Below the pieces are notes generated by a model that was not told where the DNA came from, did not search any database, and saw only the letters and a list, made by a program, of their open reading frames with translations. A program made the translations under genes and the position numbers. From Myxococcales bacterium (GTDB lineage: Bacteria; Myxococcota_A; Polyangia; Palsa-1104), in the NCBI GenBank assembly GCA_003170275.1, contig PNAM01000083.1:1-58095 (forward strand): 58,095 nucleotides of DNA, read 5' to 3'. This document shows, piece after piece, positions 50,723-58,095 of the stretch (position 1 is the stretch's first letter; every line of letters begins with the position of its first letter).

Positions 50723-51903
50723 CCGATAATCATATCCTCTCGCTCGATCTTGCCCTCGTCGAACCGCTGGAGCCGGCAATGCTCGAACACTTCGTGCCGC
50801 ACGCCACCGGCCAGCCACTCGGCATACAGCTTGCCGATCACCGGCGCCATCATGAACCCGTGCCCCACGAACCCACAGGCGAGGAAGAACCCCGGCACGC
50901 CGGGCGGTTCGCCCAAGATCGGTCGCCCATCGGGGCTCACGTCGTAGGGGCCGGCCCATTGCCGCAAGATCTTGACGTCCGCGAGCCGCGGCATGATCGC
51001 GACCAGCTCGCGCGCGATCGTGGTGAGGAACTTCAATCGCGATCCCATCTTGATCCGACCGTCGTCGGCGTCTTCGACCGTCACGCCGGTCACGATCTCT
51101 CCGCGCATCGATTGCGAAAAGTAGAGACCGGACTGCAGCACGCTGACCATCGGTCCGAGGAACGGCTTGAGTGGCTCGGTCGACAAGATCTCGTGGCGGT
51201 GCGGCCGGTTCGGAAGCTCCACGCCGAGCATGCGCGCGACCTCGGGCGACCACGCGCCGGCCGCGTTCACCAGCCGTTTGCACTGCACGTTTCCCTTGCT
51301 CGTGTGCACCGTGAAGCCGCCGGCGTTGCCTTTTTGACGCTCGATGCCCGTCACTTCGGTATAGAGGTGGACCTCGACGCCTCGCGAGAGCGCCTGATGC
51401 GCGTATCCCCACAGAAAAGGCCACGGGAACAGCACGCCGTCGCGCGGGTTGTAGCAAGCGCACACGATCGATCGCACGTCGAGCTCGGGGACGATGGCGC
51501 GAGCCTCTTCGGGGCTCAGCATGCGCGTCGGGACGCCGAACCGATTCTGCAGCGCGACGTTGCGCTCCATCTTCGCGCGTTCGGCATCGGTCCGCGCGAG
51601 GAACAAATATCCGCCCTGGCGGAACCAGACGTTGACGCCGATCTCCTGGGCGAAGTGCTTGCACAGATCGATCGATTCTTGCATGAGCCGCACGTTGAGC
51701 TCGGTCGACCACTGCATGCGCACGCCGCCGCCGTTGCGACCCGAAGCGCCCTGGGCCAGGTAGCCACGCTCGATCACGACCACGTCGGTGATGCCGCGCT
51801 TGGCCAGCTGGTAGGCGATCGACAGCCCCATCACGCCGCCGCCGATGATCGCGATTTCACACTTCGATCGCAGCGGGCCGGTGGTCGGCTGCACGTCCTT
51901 CAT
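50719..51903 (-). CDS. FAD-dependent amino-acid dehydrogenase, beta subunit
   Basis: 394 residues, D-amino-acid/sarcosine oxidase fold. FAD-binding GGGVMGLSIAYQLAKRG near 21, IERGYLAQGASGRNGGGVRMQ near 44 (in part), LVNAAGAWSPEV near 205 and a C-terminal GPYDVSPDGRPILG near 322. It is the substrate-oxidising subunit of heteromeric dehydrogenases such as archaeal dye-linked proline dehydrogenase and hydroxyproline or opine oxidases. The neighbouring P5C dehydrogenase suggests proline or hydroxyproline. ATG 51903; the longer frame overlaps the gamma gene. Confidence 0.9.
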   Translation of the reverse strand: MKDVQPTTGPLRSKCEIAIIGGGVMGLSIAYQLAKRGITDVVVIERGYLAQGASGRNGGGVRMQWSTELNVRLMQESIDLCKHFAQEIGVNVWFRQGGYLFLARTDAERAKMERNVALQNRFGVPTRMLSPEEARAIVPELDVRSIVCACYNPRDGVLFPWPFLWGYAHQALSRGVEVHLYTEVTGIERQKGNAGGFTVHTSKGNVQCKRLVNAAGAWSPEVARMLGVELPNRPHRHEILSTEPLKPFLGPMVSVLQSGLYFSQSMRGEIVTGVTVEDADDGRIKMGSRLKFLTTIARELVAIMPRLADVKILRQWAGPYDVSPDGRPILGEPPGVPGFFLACGFVGHGFMMAPVIGKLYAEWLAGGVRHEVFEHCRLQRFDEGKIEREDMIIG

Positions 51904-52175
51904 GGGTCCTCGCCGGCGCGCGCGAAGATTCCCAACCGGGCGGCGGTGATCGGAGGACGGGCGGTGAAGGGCTCGATCAGCGCCGCCGCCTGCCCGGTGT
52001 GACGCGCGCACAACAGCGCGGCCTGCACCATGCACTCCTTGCCCTGACAAGGGCCGGTGCCGAGCCCGGTGTAGCGCTTGATCTCCTCGACGGACGAATA
52101 GCCGATCTCGAGCGTGTGCTGCACGTCGTCGAGCGTGACGTCCTCACAGCGGCACACGATGGTCTTGGCGCTCAT
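51900..52175 (-). CDS. [2Fe-2S] BFD-like subunit
   Basis: 91 residues. CRCEDV near residue 9 and GPCQGKEC near 42 give the C-x-C ... C-x4-C cluster of bacterioferritin-associated-ferredoxin-like domains. In heteromeric proline or hydroxyproline dehydrogenases such a small subunit links the two flavoproteins electrically. ATG 52175 overlaps the knottin-like gene stop (ATGA), and its stop overlaps the beta gene (ATGA). The start is supported by this coupling. Confidence 0.9.
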   Translation of the reverse strand: MSAKTIVCRCEDVTLDDVQHTLEIGYSSVEEIKRYTGLGTGPCQGKECMVQAALLCARHTGQAAALIEPFTARPPITAARLGIFARAGEDP

Positions 52176-52381
52176 TGGCAAATCTTCGTCGTGCAGGTGC
52201 CCGAGCAGCACTGCGGTCCCACCGAGCAGCCGGCGTTCTTGGGCGAGCACGAGACGGACAGGTCGGGCGTCGGGTCGGCCCCGGCGTCGGCCCGGCTCGT
52301 GCCGCCGTCGCTGTTCCCGACGTTCGCGACCCCAACCGCCCCGAGCAGCGACGCGGTCAGGACGAGCCAGTGGCGCGTCAC
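52172..52381 (-). CDS. Small secreted peptide with six-cysteine knottin-like framework
   Basis: 69 residues. GTG at 52381 overlaps the alpha-subunit stop (GTGA) and its TGA overlaps the gamma ATG (ATGA), so it is coupled on both sides, which is strong evidence for a real gene. Signal peptide about 1-19 (LVLTASLLGAVGVA). An Asp/Gly linker (25-43) leads to a C-terminal module with Cys at 45, 52, 58, 59, 63 and 68: C-x6-C-x5-CC-x3-C-x4-C, the framework of inhibitor cystine knots. QCCSGTC modules occur in larger myxobacterial proteins. Why a secreted peptide sits in a dehydrogenase operon is not known. Confidence 0.75.
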   Translation of the reverse strand: MTRHWLVLTASLLGAVGVANVGNSDGGTSRADAGADPTPDLSVSCSPKNAGCSVGPQCCSGTCTTKICQ

Positions 52382-53700
52382 GCGTAGGACCTGACCGCGG
52401 CCTGGCCGACGCGCGCGCCGTGAACCTCGGCCTCGGCCGGGCCGAGGAAGCCGGTGACGTCGCCACAGGCGAACACGTTCGGCGCCGCGGAGCGGCCGTC
52501 TTGATCGACCGCGCAGGCAAAGCCGCCGGCTTCCGGACGGAGCTCGACGGAGACTCCGTGCTGGCGCGGCAGCTCGGACGCGGGGGCGGGGAGGGCGGCG
52601 ACCGCGATCAGATCGCATTTCACGGTGCGCGACTTTTTCTTGCCGGCGTCGAGCACCTCGATCCCCTTGACCCAGCCGTAGCCCTTGGCGGCGACGACCC
52701 GCGTCTGCACGCCGTCGATGCGGGTCACCTCGGCGCCGGCGGCGGCGAGCGCATCGGTGAGCGCCTGCGCGTAGGGGCCGCCGCCGAGCACCACCGGGCG
52801 CTTGCCGGCGAGCACGCCGAAACGCATCAGCATGCGGCCGACCGCGCGCGCGGCGAGCACGCCCGGGCGATCGTTGTCGCGAAACAGCGCGTTCTGATCG
52901 TAGGCGCCGGTGGCGTAGACGTAGCGATCGGCGGTGAGCTTGAGCAGGCTCGCGCCGCCCAGATCGACCGCCAGGAGGCCTGGAGGCGCGCCCGGACGCG
53001 GCTCGTCTTCCGGATACCAGGAGATCGCCGAGGCCGAGCTGAGGATCTCGACACCGGCGCCGCGCGCCTCGTTCACGGCGCGATCTGCGGCGGGCAGTCC
53101 GAATGCCGGATGCGCAAGGTAGGAGCCGCCGGGCCGATCCTGCTCATCGAGGACGAGCGTGCGCTTGTTTGCGCGCGCGAGCGTGGTGGCCGCCGCCAGC
53201 CCGGCCGGTCCCGCGCCGATCACCAGCGCGTCCACGTGCCTGACGGTGGCTCTCGGCAGCTCGGGCGTGCCGTCGAGCGGCGCGTCCGGCATCCGGCCGA
53301 GCCCGCCGAGCTGCCGCACGACCTTCTGCATCACCGCGTTGAGCGCGCGCGGCGAGGTCATCATCGTGTGGTGGTCCATTCCCTTCGCGAAAAAAAAGTC
53401 GGCCGCCGCCAACACGTCGAAGCCGCCGGACGGAAACGCATTTTGGCGTTCCACCGCCATCCCGTCGCGCACCACCGCGCGGCACGCCTTCATGTTGGGC
53501 TTGCCGTCGATGCGCGTCAGGCACGCGCCGCAGTGGCCGCTCAAGCAAAAAAATCCGCGCGGCCGGTGATACTTGACCGAGCGCGACAGCACGCGCTCGC
53601 CGCACGCCAGGAGCGCCACCGCGACCGTCTCGCCCGCGCGCGCCTCGACCTCGCGGCCCTCGAGCGAGAAGGTGACGCGGCGTTCGTTTCGCTCCGGCAC
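52378..53700 (-). CDS. FAD/[2Fe-2S] dehydrogenase alpha subunit
   Basis: 440 residues from GTG 53700. The N-terminus has a plant-type [2Fe-2S] site C-x4-C-x2-C...C (CLSGHCGACLTRIDG near 48, then C near 68). A two-dinucleotide-binding flavoprotein follows: VIGAGPAGLAAAT near 155, the second GGGPYAQAL near 296 and VFACGDVTG near 404. This matches HcnA/SoxA-like alpha subunits. Upstream in-frame starts (TTG 53721 with AGGG, TTG 53763, GTG 53775) could add up to 25 residues. The divergent P5C dehydrogenase ATG is at 53788, so the start choice decides whether 87 or 12 bases remain for promoters. Confidence 0.86.
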   Translation of the reverse strand: MPERNERRVTFSLEGREVEARAGETVAVALLACGERVLSRSVKYHRPRGFFCLSGHCGACLTRIDGKPNMKACRAVVRDGMAVERQNAFPSGGFDVLAAADFFFAKGMDHHTMMTSPRALNAVMQKVVRQLGGLGRMPDAPLDGTPELPRATVRHVDALVIGAGPAGLAAATTLARANKRTLVLDEQDRPGGSYLAHPAFGLPAADRAVNEARGAGVEILSSASAISWYPEDEPRPGAPPGLLAVDLGGASLLKLTADRYVYATGAYDQNALFRDNDRPGVLAARAVGRMLMRFGVLAGKRPVVLGGGPYAQALTDALAAAGAEVTRIDGVQTRVVAAKGYGWVKGIEVLDAGKKKSRTVKCDLIAVAALPAPASELPRQHGVSVELRPEAGGFACAVDQDGRSAAPNVFACGDVTGFLGPAEAEVHGARVGQAAVRSYA

Positions 53701-53787
53701 GGACAAAAGACGGCGCTCCAAGGGACCCTCATCGAATCCGACCGGGGCGTGGTTGTCAACCAAAGGCAACCCCACTATCTTTCGCGC

Positions 53788-55422
53788 ATGTCCAACGTTC
53801 ACGCCAAGGTCCCGCAGCCGCTCAACGAGCCGGTTTGGAGCTACGGCCCGGGCACTCCGGAGAAGCAGGCGCTCAAGCGCACGCTCGAATCGATGTGCAA
53901 GCAGCCGGTGGAGATTCCGCTGGTGATCGGCGGCAAGTCCGTGCACACGGGGACGTTCGGCCAGCTTCACTCGCCGCACGACCATCGGCTCGAGCTCGGC
54001 AAGTTCCATCAGGCATCGGCGGATCACGCGCGGGCCGCGATCAGCGCCGCGCTCGCCGCGCAGCACGACTGGGCGAACACGCCGCTGCACCAACGGCTGG
54101 CGGTGTTCTTGCGCGCGGCCGAGCTGCTGGTCGGCAAGTACCGCCCGCTGCTCAACGCGGCGACCATGCTGGGGCAATCCAAGACCGTGCACCAGGCGGA
54201 GATCGACGCGGCCTGCGAGAGCATCGACTTTTGGCGCTGGAACGCGCACTTCGCCGCGCGCATCGCGGACGAGCAGCCGTACTCGCCGCCCGGCGTGTGG
54301 AACCAGCTCGAGGCGCGAGCGCTCGAGGGCTTCGTGTTCGCGGTGACGCCGTTCAACTTCACCTCGATTGGCGCCAACCTGCCGACCGCGCCGGCGATGA
54401 TGGGCTGCACGGTGGTGTGGAAGCCGGCGCAGACGGCCGTGCTGTCCGGGCACATCATCATGGAGATCTTGCGCGAGGCGGGGCTGCCCGATGGGGTGAT
54501 CAACTTCGTACCGGGACCGTCGCGCATGATCGGCGATCTCTGCCTCGAGCATCGCGATCTGGCGGGCATCCACTTCACCGGATCGACCGGCGTGTTCCAG
54601 AAGATGTGGCACACCGTTGGGACCAACATCGGGCGCTACCGCACCTATCCGCGCATGATCGGCGAGACCGGCGGCAAGGACTTCATCCTCGCCCATCCCT
54701 CGGCCGATCCGGACGCGCTGGCGGTGGCAATCGTGCGCGGCGGCTACGAGTACCAGGGGCAGAAATGCTCGGCGGCGAGCCGCATCTATGTGCCCGAATC
54801 GCTGTGGAAGGCCGGGCTGCGCGACCGCGTGCTCGCGCTCATCGGCGAGATTCGCATGGGCGATGTGAGCGACTTCCGCAACTTCATGGGCGCAGTGATC
54901 GATAAGGCTTCGTTCGAAAACATCGGCGAGTTCGTCCAGGCGGCGAAAAAGGGGCCGGGCATGAAGATCATCGCCGGCGGCACGCTCAAGGGCGACGACG
55001 GCTGGTTCGTCGAGCCGACCCTGGTCGAGAGCGAGGATCCGAAGTCGAAGCTGATGAGCGAGGAGATCTTCGGGCCGGTGGTGACGCTGCACGTCTATCC
55101 GGACGCGCGCTGGCAGGACACGCTGCGCCTGGTGGACGAGACCTCGCCCTACGCGCTGACCGGCGCGGTGTGGGCGCGCGACCGTGCTGCGGTGCACGAG
55201 GCGATGACCCGGCTGCGCCATGCCGCAGGGAACTTCTATATTAATGATAAGCCGACCGGCGCGGTGGTCGGGCAGCAGCCGTTCGGCGGCGCGCGCGCTT
55301 CGGGGACCAACGACAAGGCCGGCAGCTTGTGGAACCTGATCCGCTGGGTCTCGCCGCGCACCATCAAGGAGACCTTCGCGCCGCCGACCGACTTCCGCTA
55401 TCCGTTCATGTCAGAGGCTTAG
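53788..55422 (+). CDS. pruA: 1-pyrroline-5-carboxylate dehydrogenase, ALDH4-type
   Basis: 544 residues. ALDH fold with FVFAVTPFNFTSIG near 188, VWKPAQTAVLSG near 220, the catalytic Glu in GETGGKDF near 289 and catalytic Cys in YQGQKCSAASR near 327. PFGGARASGTNDKAG near 490 and the long N-terminus match the animal/eukaryote-like P5C dehydrogenase class. It oxidises P5C to glutamate with NAD+. Divergent from the FAD dehydrogenase operon: together proline is oxidised to glutamate. Confidence 0.95.
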   Translation: MSNVHAKVPQPLNEPVWSYGPGTPEKQALKRTLESMCKQPVEIPLVIGGKSVHTGTFGQLHSPHDHRLELGKFHQASADHARAAISAALAAQHDWANTPLHQRLAVFLRAAELLVGKYRPLLNAATMLGQSKTVHQAEIDAACESIDFWRWNAHFAARIADEQPYSPPGVWNQLEARALEGFVFAVTPFNFTSIGANLPTAPAMMGCTVVWKPAQTAVLSGHIIMEILREAGLPDGVINFVPGPSRMIGDLCLEHRDLAGIHFTGSTGVFQKMWHTVGTNIGRYRTYPRMIGETGGKDFILAHPSADPDALAVAIVRGGYEYQGQKCSAASRIYVPESLWKAGLRDRVLALIGEIRMGDVSDFRNFMGAVIDKASFENIGEFVQAAKKGPGMKIIAGGTLKGDDGWFVEPTLVESEDPKSKLMSEEIFGPVVTLHVYPDARWQDTLRLVDETSPYALTGAVWARDRAAVHEAMTRLRHAAGNFYINDKPTGAVVGQQPFGGARASGTNDKAGSLWNLIRWVSPRTIKETFAPPTDFRYPFMSEA

Positions 55423-55467
55423 CGGCAGGCCGGCGCCGCTTCGCCGATTGCGTGATAACGTAGGGGC

Positions 55468-56433
55468 GTGTACCGGCTGCCGATCACCAAGAAGCTGCGC
55501 GGCCTCGCCAGCCTGGTGGGGAACCGGGTGCGGGATCGCCCGCTCAACATCACGCTCGAGCTGACCCGCCGCTGCAACGCGCGCTGCGACTACTGCAACC
55601 ACTGGAAAGAGCAGAAGCAGGACGAGCAGGCGCTGGCCGATTTCGTCGGCGTGGTGGAGCGCTTCCAGCCGTTCTCGGTGACCATCTGCGGCGGCGAGCC
55701 GTTCATGCGCAAGGACGCGCTGGCGATCGTTCGCGCGGTCAAGGACGCGCCCGGCTGGCGCTACGTCTCGATCATCACCAATGGTTGGTTCCTCTCCGAA
55801 GAGCGCGCGCAGGCGCTGCTCGACACCGGCATCGATCAGGTCAACGTGTCGCTCAACTTCCCGGACGCGCGCCAGGACGGCGACCGCAAGCTGCCGGGGC
55901 TGTTCAAGAAGATCGCGCACATCGTTCCGTGGATGGCGGCGCGCGGCGCCAACGTCCAGCTCAACACCATCGTCATGAACGAGAACCTCGACGACGCGCT
56001 GCCGATCGCCGAGCTGGCGCTGAGCTGGGGCGCGTCGGTGATGTACACGCTCTACTCCGAGCTGCCCGCCGACAACCACGCCCACCTGTTTCCCGCCGAG
56101 CGGCAGGCGCGGCTCCTCGAGGTGCTCGGCGAGCTCCGCGACTACAAGCGCGCGCACGCCAACATCGCCAACACGCAATGGTATTTCGACACCATCCCGA
56201 CCTACATCAGCGGCACGCCGATCCCCGGCTGCACCGCCGGCAAGAAGACGCTGCACGTCTCGCCGGGCGGCATGGTCCGCGCCTGCGCCGAGCTGCCGAT
56301 GGTCTCGCACTACTCGACCTACGATCACCGCGCGATCGCGCCGGTCACCTGCACGCGCTGCTTTCAAGCCTGCCGCGGCGAGGTGCAGGCGCCCATCACG
56401 CTCGGCCGAGTCGTCGAAGCGCTACGGAGCTGA
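55468..56433 (+). CDS. Radical SAM protein
   Basis: 321 residues. Cluster motif CNARCDYC near 36-43 and CGGEPFMRKD near 72. The C-terminus has clustered Cys (PGCTAGKK near 256, VRACAE near 273, CTRCFQACRGE near 296) like a SPASM or twitch auxiliary-cluster region. Resembles proteins with coenzyme or peptide modifying roles; exact reaction unknown. GTG 55468 start. Followed by a PilZ gene 13 bases downstream, which may be in the same operon. Confidence 0.88.
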   Translation: MYRLPITKKLRGLASLVGNRVRDRPLNITLELTRRCNARCDYCNHWKEQKQDEQALADFVGVVERFQPFSVTICGGEPFMRKDALAIVRAVKDAPGWRYVSIITNGWFLSEERAQALLDTGIDQVNVSLNFPDARQDGDRKLPGLFKKIAHIVPWMAARGANVQLNTIVMNENLDDALPIAELALSWGASVMYTLYSELPADNHAHLFPAERQARLLEVLGELRDYKRAHANIANTQWYFDTIPTYISGTPIPGCTAGKKTLHVSPGGMVRACAELPMVSHYSTYDHRAIAPVTCTRCFQACRGEVQAPITLGRVVEALRS

Positions 56434-56446
56434 GGAGCGAAGCGAC

Positions 56447-56956
56447 ATGACCCTAAGACGTCACGAAGAAATGTCGTTCGCCGAGCTGGTCCACGCGCTC
56501 TCGGAGATCGAGCACATCGAAGGCGAAATCGATCTCGAGCGCACCATGGAGCGGCGTGCGATGGATCGCCGCTTGATGATGCTGCTCTCGAAGGGAACCG
56601 GAGGCGAGGAACGGCGCGGCGCGGTGCGCGTGGCGATCCCGCTCAAGGTCAAGCTGTTCACCGACGGCGGCGAGATGGCCGCGACCCTGGTCGATCTCGG
56701 CGAAGGCGGGGTGCAGGTGCTGGCGAGCGGCGCGCTGCCCACCGACGCGCTCCTCGAGGTCGAGTTGGTCGCCGAGCCGCCCGCCCAGGCCGATCGTTTC
56801 CCGCCGCGCGCCCGCGCGCGCGTTTCGTGGAGCCGCCCGCAGGCCGACGGCGTGGGCGTCGGGCTGCAGTTCGTCTCCCAGCCCGAGGGCCACCGCCGCC
56901 GCATGCGCCGGCTGGTGCTCGAGATCCTGCGCCGGATGCCGGTCGAGCCTGCCTAA
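56447..56956 (+). CDS. PilZ domain protein with N-terminal helical segment
   Basis: 169 residues. Residues 1-50 are helical and charged (SEIEHIEGEIDLERTMERR). PilZ domain from about 54: GGEERRGAVRVAIPLKVKLF with RR-x3-R, and TLVDLGEGGVQVLAS near 82, where the typical D/NxSxxG is DLGEGG. It is likely a c-di-GMP or degenerate PilZ regulator. Its TAA overlaps the TAG of the convergent lipoprotein gene in CTAA. Confidence 0.88.
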   Translation: MTLRRHEEMSFAELVHALSEIEHIEGEIDLERTMERRAMDRRLMMLLSKGTGGEERRGAVRVAIPLKVKLFTDGGEMAATLVDLGEGGVQVLASGALPTDALLEVELVAEPPAQADRFPPRARARVSWSRPQADGVGVGLQFVSQPEGHRRRMRRLVLEILRRMPVEPA

Positions 56957-57543
56957 GGAAGCGGGCACTGGCCGGAGTTGATCTCGCCGTCGCAGAACGG
57001 GTCCAGCAGCTCGTTCAGCACCGCGCAGCCGCCCAGCGCCGGCCCGACATCGACCTGGGTCCCGTCGGGACAGGTGAAGACTCCCGTCTCGTGGTCGTAA
57101 ACGCCGCCTCCGACGGGAACCACGCCGCCGTCCGTCTGCGCATCGCCGCAATTGGCGTCGCCCGGGACGCAATACTGCTCGAACACGAGCGCGCCCCCGG
57201 GCTGCGAGCGATAGTCGGTTCGGCCCAGGCACTGCTGACTACCAATCTGGAAGAACTCTGCAAAGTTCTCGAAGGGGTCGTCGGTGTAGCGGGCCCCATT
57301 CTCCCAGCAGGCGCCGCCCGAGATCCCGTAGTACGGCGCGCAGTGTCCGGCGGGTCGGAAGCAGGCGGCGAACGAATCGAAGAATCGCGCCACGCACGTT
57401 CCAGCCAGCGCCGTTCCGGCGCAAGAGCTCCACGCGAGATCCAGGGACGGCTCCGACAGATCGGCAACCGCCGACAGGTCAGCTGTCTCAGGCGCGCCGT
57501 CGCATCCGCCGAGGAGGCAGATCACCGCGCCGGCTCGCCACAT
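56953..57543 (-). CDS. Small secreted Cys-containing lipoprotein
   Basis: 196 residues. Signal AVICLLGGC with lipidated Cys near residue 14, an acidic linker (20-35), then a compact domain with about ten Cys, for example CAGTALAGTC near 41, FAACFRPAGHC near 56, ACWENG near 79 and a C-terminal PFCDGEINSGQC. No family recognised. ATG 57543 gives the lipobox; an upstream frame to 57594 is less likely. Confidence 0.8.
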   Translation of the reverse strand: MWRAGAVICLLGGCDGAPETADLSAVADLSEPSLDLAWSSCAGTALAGTCVARFFDSFAACFRPAGHCAPYYGISGGACWENGARYTDDPFENFAEFFQIGSQQCLGRTDYRSQPGGALVFEQYCVPGDANCGDAQTDGGVVPVGGGVYDHETGVFTCPDGTQVDVGPALGGCAVLNELLDPFCDGEINSGQCPLP

Positions 57544-57610
57544 CGCCTTGCCGAGCCAATCCACTCTTCGAGAGTAGCGCAACCGGCGGTGCACGGCGCG
57601 GCGGGCGCGC

Positions 57611-58095
57611 TCAGGCCTTCTTGGTGCGCGGGCCGAAGATCGCCGTGCCGATGCGCACCAGCGTCGCGCCCTCGGCGAGCGCTGCTTCGAAGTCGTCGCT
57701 CATGCCCATCGAGAGCTGCTGAAGGCCGTGCTGGTCGGCGAGCGCGCGCAACGCGCGAAAATGCGGCACCGGATCCTCGCCCACCGGCGGGATGCACATC
57801 AGCCCGTCGCAGCTGACCGCCGGCAGCTCGGCGAAACGCCCGAGCAGCGCGGCCACCTCTGCGGGCGCGCACCCCGACTTCTGCCGCTCGGCGCCCACGT
57901 TCACCTGCAACAGGCAGCGCTGCGTCAGGTGGAGCTTCTCCGCGCGCGCCGAGATCTCGTCGAGCAGCGCCAGCGAATCCACCGAATGGATGAGCTGCGC
58001 TACGCCGACCACCAGCTTGACCTTGTTGCGCTGCAGCGGGCCGATGAAGTGCCACCACGCCTCGGGCACCTCGGCCGCCTTGTCGCGCAGCTCCT
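57611..58095 (-). CDS. YggS/PROSC-family PLP homeostasis protein, N-terminus outside
   Basis: The gene runs off the right end and about 160 C-terminal residues are visible. Typical YggS features: WWHFIGPLQRNKVKL, LLQVNVGAERQKSGC near residue 60, GLMCIPPVGEDP and the C-terminal LSMGMSDDFEAALAEGATLVRIG block (in part). YggS binds pyridoxal 5'-phosphate and maintains PLP and amino-acid balance. The N-terminal Lys that forms the Schiff base lies outside. Its frame is open from 58095. Confidence 0.95.
   Translation of the reverse strand, partial: ELRDKAAEVPEAWWHFIGPLQRNKVKLVVGVAQLIHSVDSLALLDEISARAEKLHLTQRCLLQVNVGAERQKSGCAPAEVAALLGRFAELPAVSCDGLMCIPPVGEDPVPHFRALRALADQHGLQQLSMGMSDDFEAALAEGATLVRIGTAIFGPRTKKA

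Noticed and set aside
53700..55221. Upstream extension of the alpha-subunit frame to 55221
   Set aside because: The extension is antisense to the P5C dehydrogenase gene and lacks family features; starts between 53700 and 53775 fit the known domain.

Overview
The window looks like a chromosomal segment of a member of the Myxococcota (myxobacteria and relatives). The base composition is very GC-rich. There are many Asp/Gly-rich lipoproteins, a MYXO-CTERM-like sorting tail on a CAP-domain protein (21543-22787), an AgmX/PglI-type C-terminal domain (24432-24950), and a PilZ protein of the type expanded in Myxococcus (43963-44373). No phage, insertion sequence, CRISPR array, rRNA or tRNA was seen. 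Both ends cut genes: the 3' part of pyruvate phosphate dikinase on the left and a YggS-type PLP protein on the right.

Left third (1-16 kb): two coupled propeller-type lipoproteins; a SPOR protein whose ribosome binding site lies in a perfect hairpin; mutS; a small EXPERA/TMEM97-like membrane protein; a coupled set of AdaA-AlkA fusion, O6-methylguanine methyltransferase and SthA-like flavoprotein; an unknown membrane protein; and an RhlE-type helicase. From 21.5 kb back to 15.7 kb on the minus strand is a tight run: a lipoprotein with about 50 cysteines, a radical SAM enzyme, a metallophosphoesterase-fold protein lacking canonical metal ligands, a TPR-like protein with a C-terminal membrane anchor, a glycine-rich lipoprotein and a TMEM175-like channel. 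I recognise no described system with this composition.

Middle (21.5-37.3 kb): secreted and lipid-anchored proteins, an orphan SctJ/FliF-type ring lipoprotein, a diheme cytochrome and a FliA-like sigma factor lead into a vitamin B12 acquisition locus. A cobalamin riboswitch (about 37275-37095, minus) precedes btuB, with a hairpin covering the btuB ribosome binding site. Next come a beta-propeller lipoprotein that may be a BtuG analogue, cobU on the opposite strand, then btuC, two BtuF-like proteins and btuD. A TonB-type protein converges on btuD. cobU sits antisense inside the transport run with almost no intergenic space, which suggests a noncontiguous operon.

Right third (37.3-58.1 kb): three PilZ proteins, a secreted bifunctional-nuclease-domain protein, a GH5-like glycosidase, a lipid kinase, a membrane HELAH metallopeptidase with repeats, phosphatidylserine synthase with an altered signature residue, and proC-yggU. 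Then comes a proline catabolism locus: an ALDH4-type P5C dehydrogenase divergent from a heteromeric flavin dehydrogenase (alpha, [2Fe-2S] gamma and beta subunits) plus a lone TRAP-type binding protein. Coupled between alpha and gamma is a 69-residue secreted peptide with a six-cysteine C-C-CC-C-C knottin-like framework. Products are calls from motifs and family recognition by eye; no database search was run.
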